Made by a program: the position numbers and the translations under genes. From assembly GCA_041739465.1 (NCBI GenBank), contig JBGSNX010000001.1:1-30594 (forward strand): a stretch of DNA of 30,594 bases, read 5' to 3'. This document shows, in pieces, positions 28,116 to 30,594 of the stretch (its first letter is position 1; every line of letters begins with the position of its first letter). The stretch comes from BOKV01 sp041739465 (GTDB taxonomy: Bacteria > Pseudomonadota > Alphaproteobacteria > Rhizobiales > Rhizobiaceae). A model generated the notes under the pieces. That model saw only the letters and a list, made by a program, of their open reading frames with translations, did no database searches and was not told the DNA's origin.

Positions 28116-30479
28116 GTGTTTGAACCCAAAAGGCAGCAATACGGATTGCCCGTTTCTCCACGGGATTTCGTGCCAGCGCATATACAGCCCTATTCCGGGT
28201 CGCGTGCGTCGGAGCATGGCTATTTTGATGAACCGGAAATCTCGGAAGGTTTCGATCCGCTAAAACTGCTTTGGTACGCGGTTCACTATCGCTGGCTTAT
28301 ACTGGCTGCCCTGGCCACAGCCGTGGTTTGCGGCTTTGTTTACACTTGGGTGCAGACACCGCTTTACCGTGGAACGGCCAATTTGGAGATCGTCACCTCC
28401 GGTGCAAGGGTCTTCCAGGACCTCGAGGTAACTTCGCAATCAACCGACTTCAGGATCTTTGAAACCGCCAAGCTCAAGATGCAGAGCCGCGAGTTGGCGC
28501 GCCGCGTTGTGTTTGAACTCAACCTTGGCGAAGATGAGAAATTTCTGACCCCGGTCGCCAGTTTCTCTGTCAGGAACCTGTTTGCCAGGGCGTTTCAAAC
28601 TTCCGGCCAAAACCAGACAACGGAGCTTGATGCACAAAAGCGGGCCGAGATTGCCACTTCAATCATTCGTGCGGACCTTTCGGTGAACCTTGTCAGAAAC
28701 ACAAGCATTCTTGCCGTGTCATTCGTGCATCCAGACCCCAAATATTCAGCCGATGTCGCAAACCAGATCGCACTGAGCTTCATAGATCAAGGCGTTGACC
28801 GCAAAGGCGAAACTTCTGAGCTGGCGCGTCAGTTCATTGAAGAACAAGTTCGGGAGACAAAGGAAAAACTCCAATCATCCGAAAAGGAACTTGTTGCCTA
28901 TGCCAAGGGTGCGGGCATCACGGTTACGGGGACCGACTCGTCCCTGATCTCGCAAAACATAAATGAAATCAACAAGGCACTTGCAGATGCCATTCAAGAG
29001 CGGCTGGGTGCAGAGCGGTATTTGCAGCAAGTGAAAGAAGGCAATGCGGCAACTTTGCCGGAAGTTTTCGAGAGCAAGTCAATTCAGGACAGCAAGCAGA
29101 AAATCGCTGAACTCAAGGCATCCTATTCCGAGAAGCTTTCAACGCTCAAGCCAGGTTTCCCGGAAATGCAGCGGCTGCAAGCACAGATCCGGGAGCTTGA
29201 AAAACAGGTCAATCTGGAAATCAAATCCATCGCCCGGTCCATCGAAATCAAGCATGAACAAACTGTCCAGAAGGTTGCCGCGTTACAAACCGAATTGACC
29301 GCCTTGGAAGTTCGGCAGTCCGAATATCAGGACAAAAACATTCAGTACACAATTCTGAAGCGTGAAGTTGACAGCAACCGCGCCCAATATGACAGCCTCA
29401 TCTCCAAGTTCAACGATATCGGTGTGGGGTCGGAACTCAAAACAGCAAATGCGCAGGTTATTGATGCTGCTGTCCCGCCTGGAGCGCCCTATTCTCCTCG
29501 CCTTGTTGCCAACTTGGCAGTTTCGCTGGCCTTGTTCAGCTTGCTGGCCGTTGCATTGATGTACATCCTTGAAATGATGAACAACACGTTCGCGGTGCCG
29601 GACCAGATTGAAAGCACCCTGAAGCTGCCGGTTCTGGGCATTATTCCGCATTCGGAAAACGCAGACTTCACGGAAATATTCAACGATACCAAATCGCCGA
29701 TTTCGGAAGCGTACCGGTCACTGCGAACCTCCCTGCAATTTGCAGGGGCTGAAACTTCGATGCGCACGCTGGCTGTGACGTCGTCGGTGCCTTCCGAAGG
29801 CAAATCCACCACCGCATTCAAACTCGCGCAAGATTTCGCGGCGCTGGGTCGAAAAGTGTTGATCATCGACGCTGACCTGCGAAGGCCGCGGCTACACCGC
29901 CTCTTCAACACCGACAATTCGATCGGACTTTCCAATCTGCTTTCAAATGTGGTGCGGCAAGGCGAAGTGGCATCGATCTTCCGTTCGACGTCTGACGCAA
30001 ACATCACCTTCATGGCAGCAGGCACCATTCCGCCAAACCCGGTTGATCTGCTCACGTCGCAGAAAATGGCCATGACGCTTCACTATTGCACAAAGCGTTT
30101 TGATCTGGTGGTCGTTGATTGTCCGCCGGTAATGGGCCTTTCTGATGCGCCCATCTTGAGCCGGCAGGTTGACGCGACGCTGCTTGTGGTCTCGTCCAAA
30201 CACGTAACCCGCAAAGCCGCCCAGACAGCCATGACAAGGCTACGTTCTGTTGGCGGCAACGTGGTAGGTGCTGCGCTGACCAAGTTCCAAGTGAGCAAAC
30301 TTGATTACAACTATGCGTACAAGTACATGCAGTACAATTATTATTCGTATGACAGCGACACCGCAGAGATAGAAAACTATGCCAAAGGCGGAAAACAGGC
30401 TGAGGGGACCAAGACCCAGGGCGGGGCTGGCGGTATCATGGCTGCTTTCTTCGATCGTGTGCGCGGTTTTGGTGCTTAA
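28116..30479 (+). CDS. Polysaccharide co-polymerase / tyrosine autokinase (Wzc/ExoP type)
   Basis: A 787-aa inner-membrane protein controlling chain length and export of an exopolysaccharide. It has a first transmembrane segment at about 58-78 (WLILAALATAVVCGFVYTWV), then a Wzz domain and a long periplasmic coiled coil (about 235-430). A second transmembrane segment follows at about 468-488 (LVANLAVSLALFSLLAVALM). The cytoplasmic BY-kinase domain has Walker A with K563 (VPSEGKSTT), Walker A' (VLIIDADLRRPRLH) and Walker B (DLVVVDCPPV). The Tyr-rich C-terminal cluster (YNYAYKYMQYNYYSYD, about 731-746) is the autophosphorylation site. The start is GTG at 28116, with AAGGGG about 12 nt upstream. 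Confidence 0.93.
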   Translation: MFEPKRQQYGLPVSPRDFVPAHIQPYSGSRASEHGYFDEPEISEGFDPLKLLWYAVHYRWLILAALATAVVCGFVYTWVQTPLYRGTANLEIVTSGARVFQDLEVTSQSTDFRIFETAKLKMQSRELARRVVFELNLGEDEKFLTPVASFSVRNLFARAFQTSGQNQTTELDAQKRAEIATSIIRADLSVNLVRNTSILAVSFVHPDPKYSADVANQIALSFIDQGVDRKGETSELARQFIEEQVRETKEKLQSSEKELVAYAKGAGITVTGTDSSLISQNINEINKALADAIQERLGAERYLQQVKEGNAATLPEVFESKSIQDSKQKIAELKASYSEKLSTLKPGFPEMQRLQAQIRELEKQVNLEIKSIARSIEIKHEQTVQKVAALQTELTALEVRQSEYQDKNIQYTILKREVDSNRAQYDSLISKFNDIGVGSELKTANAQVIDAAVPPGAPYSPRLVANLAVSLALFSLLAVALMYILEMMNNTFAVPDQIESTLKLPVLGIIPHSENADFTEIFNDTKSPISEAYRSLRTSLQFAGAETSMRTLAVTSSVPSEGKSTTAFKLAQDFAALGRKVLIIDADLRRPRLHRLFNTDNSIGLSNLLSNVVRQGEVASIFRSTSDANITFMAAGTIPPNPVDLLTSQKMAMTLHYCTKRFDLVVVDCPPVMGLSDAPILSRQVDATLLVVSSKHVTRKAAQTAMTRLRSVGGNVVGAALTKFQVSKLDYNYAYKYMQYNYYSYDSDTAEIENYAKGGKQAEGTKTQGGAGGIMAAFFDRVRGFGA

Positions 30480-30594
30480 TGCTGCCAGTTCGCTGCTGGA
30501 AGAATTGTCGCCGAAACTGGCGTTGACGCTCAATCCACTGAACACCTCCGCCCGTATAACCCTTGCTTCGGCACTGCTTTCGGAGACAAACGGG
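30472..30594 (+). CDS. Partial ORF after the autokinase gene
   Basis: From a GTG at 30472 a frame stays open to the right edge: VLNAASSLLEELSPKLALTL, then NPLNTSARITLASALLSETN. Its A-L-x-L-N-P-x-N-x-x-A-R pattern resembles TPR-like helices seen beside polysaccharide genes. It overlaps the kinase stop by 8 nt, and TTG at 30469 or GTG at 30457 are other starts. The product cannot be identified from 41 codons. An ATG at 30479 in another frame hits a stop after 15 codons. Confidence 0.45.
   Translation, partial: MLNAASSLLEELSPKLALTLNPLNTSARITLASALLSETNG

Noticed and set aside
1..30594. CRISPR arrays, rRNA or complete tRNA genes
   Set aside because: No regularly spaced repeats with unique spacers and no rRNA or tRNA sequence was seen on either strand.

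Overview
The window reads as chromosomal DNA of an alphaproteobacterium of the Hyphomicrobiales (Rhizobiales) type. The markers are a MucR/Ros regulator, DUF2336, DUF1491, DUF5330, DUF6456 and TIGR03808 proteins, a DnaA-C-like HTH gene paired with DUF6456, perfect CtrA boxes (TTAA-N7-TTAAC), and the first two genes of what looks like a gene transfer agent (GTA) cluster. Genes are packed tightly. Convergent pairs often touch or overlap at their stop codons, and several genes are best started at TTG or GTG from the position of the ribosome binding site. All functional calls come from reading motifs and layout; no database search was run.

Left part (1-9.4 kb): a GTA/phage-type terminase pair leaves the left edge on the minus strand (small subunit, then the start of the large subunit). 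A YcgN-like cysteine-cluster protein follows, then a plus-strand operon of a class A penicillin-binding protein with DUF1214 and DUF1254 envelope proteins. A perfect CtrA box lies between a small minus-strand gene and a DUF2336 gene. A minus-strand operon encodes a PAS histidine kinase, a membrane-anchored protein with two peptidoglycan-binding domains, and a DUF1491 protein. A DUF5330 protein comes next.

Middle part (9.4-16.3 kb): stress and redox functions. These are a haloacid dehalogenase, Fe/Mn superoxide dismutase, cytochrome c' with a diheme cytochrome c, oligopeptidase B, MsrB, and the MucR regulator behind an AT-rich leader.

Mobile insertion (16.4-18.55 kb): an IS1595-family element with 23-bp terminal inverted repeats (21/23 match), flanked by a 13-bp direct repeat. 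Besides the transposase it carries cargo: a putative HEPN-like protein (R-x4-H motif), a 56-aa protein whose start codon overlaps the HEPN-like start on the other strand, a 35-aa protein with a perfect Shine-Dalgarno behind an 18-bp palindrome, and a 67-aa ORF starting inside the left repeat. It has inserted 31 bp upstream of the DnaA-C-like HTH gene, inside a palindromic operator-like motif (AGGA-N6-TCCT) that has a second diverged copy nearby.

Right part (18.6-30.6 kb): the HTH/DUF6456 pair, a HerA-like ATPase with SufE, a Tat-exported beta-helix protein, a tiny secreted peptide with Phe-Met-Ser repeats, an epoxide-hydrolase-like enzyme, a gamma carbonic anhydrase and a phosphohexomutase. 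A second perfect CtrA box and a TTGACA promoter precede an exopolysaccharide export lipoprotein and a Wzc/ExoP-type tyrosine autokinase, and the window ends in a partial gene. The phosphohexomutase and the export genes together suggest a polysaccharide locus that continues to the right. CtrA and MucR are known in this order to control polysaccharide, motility and GTA genes, so their presence here is consistent but does not prove a shared circuit.
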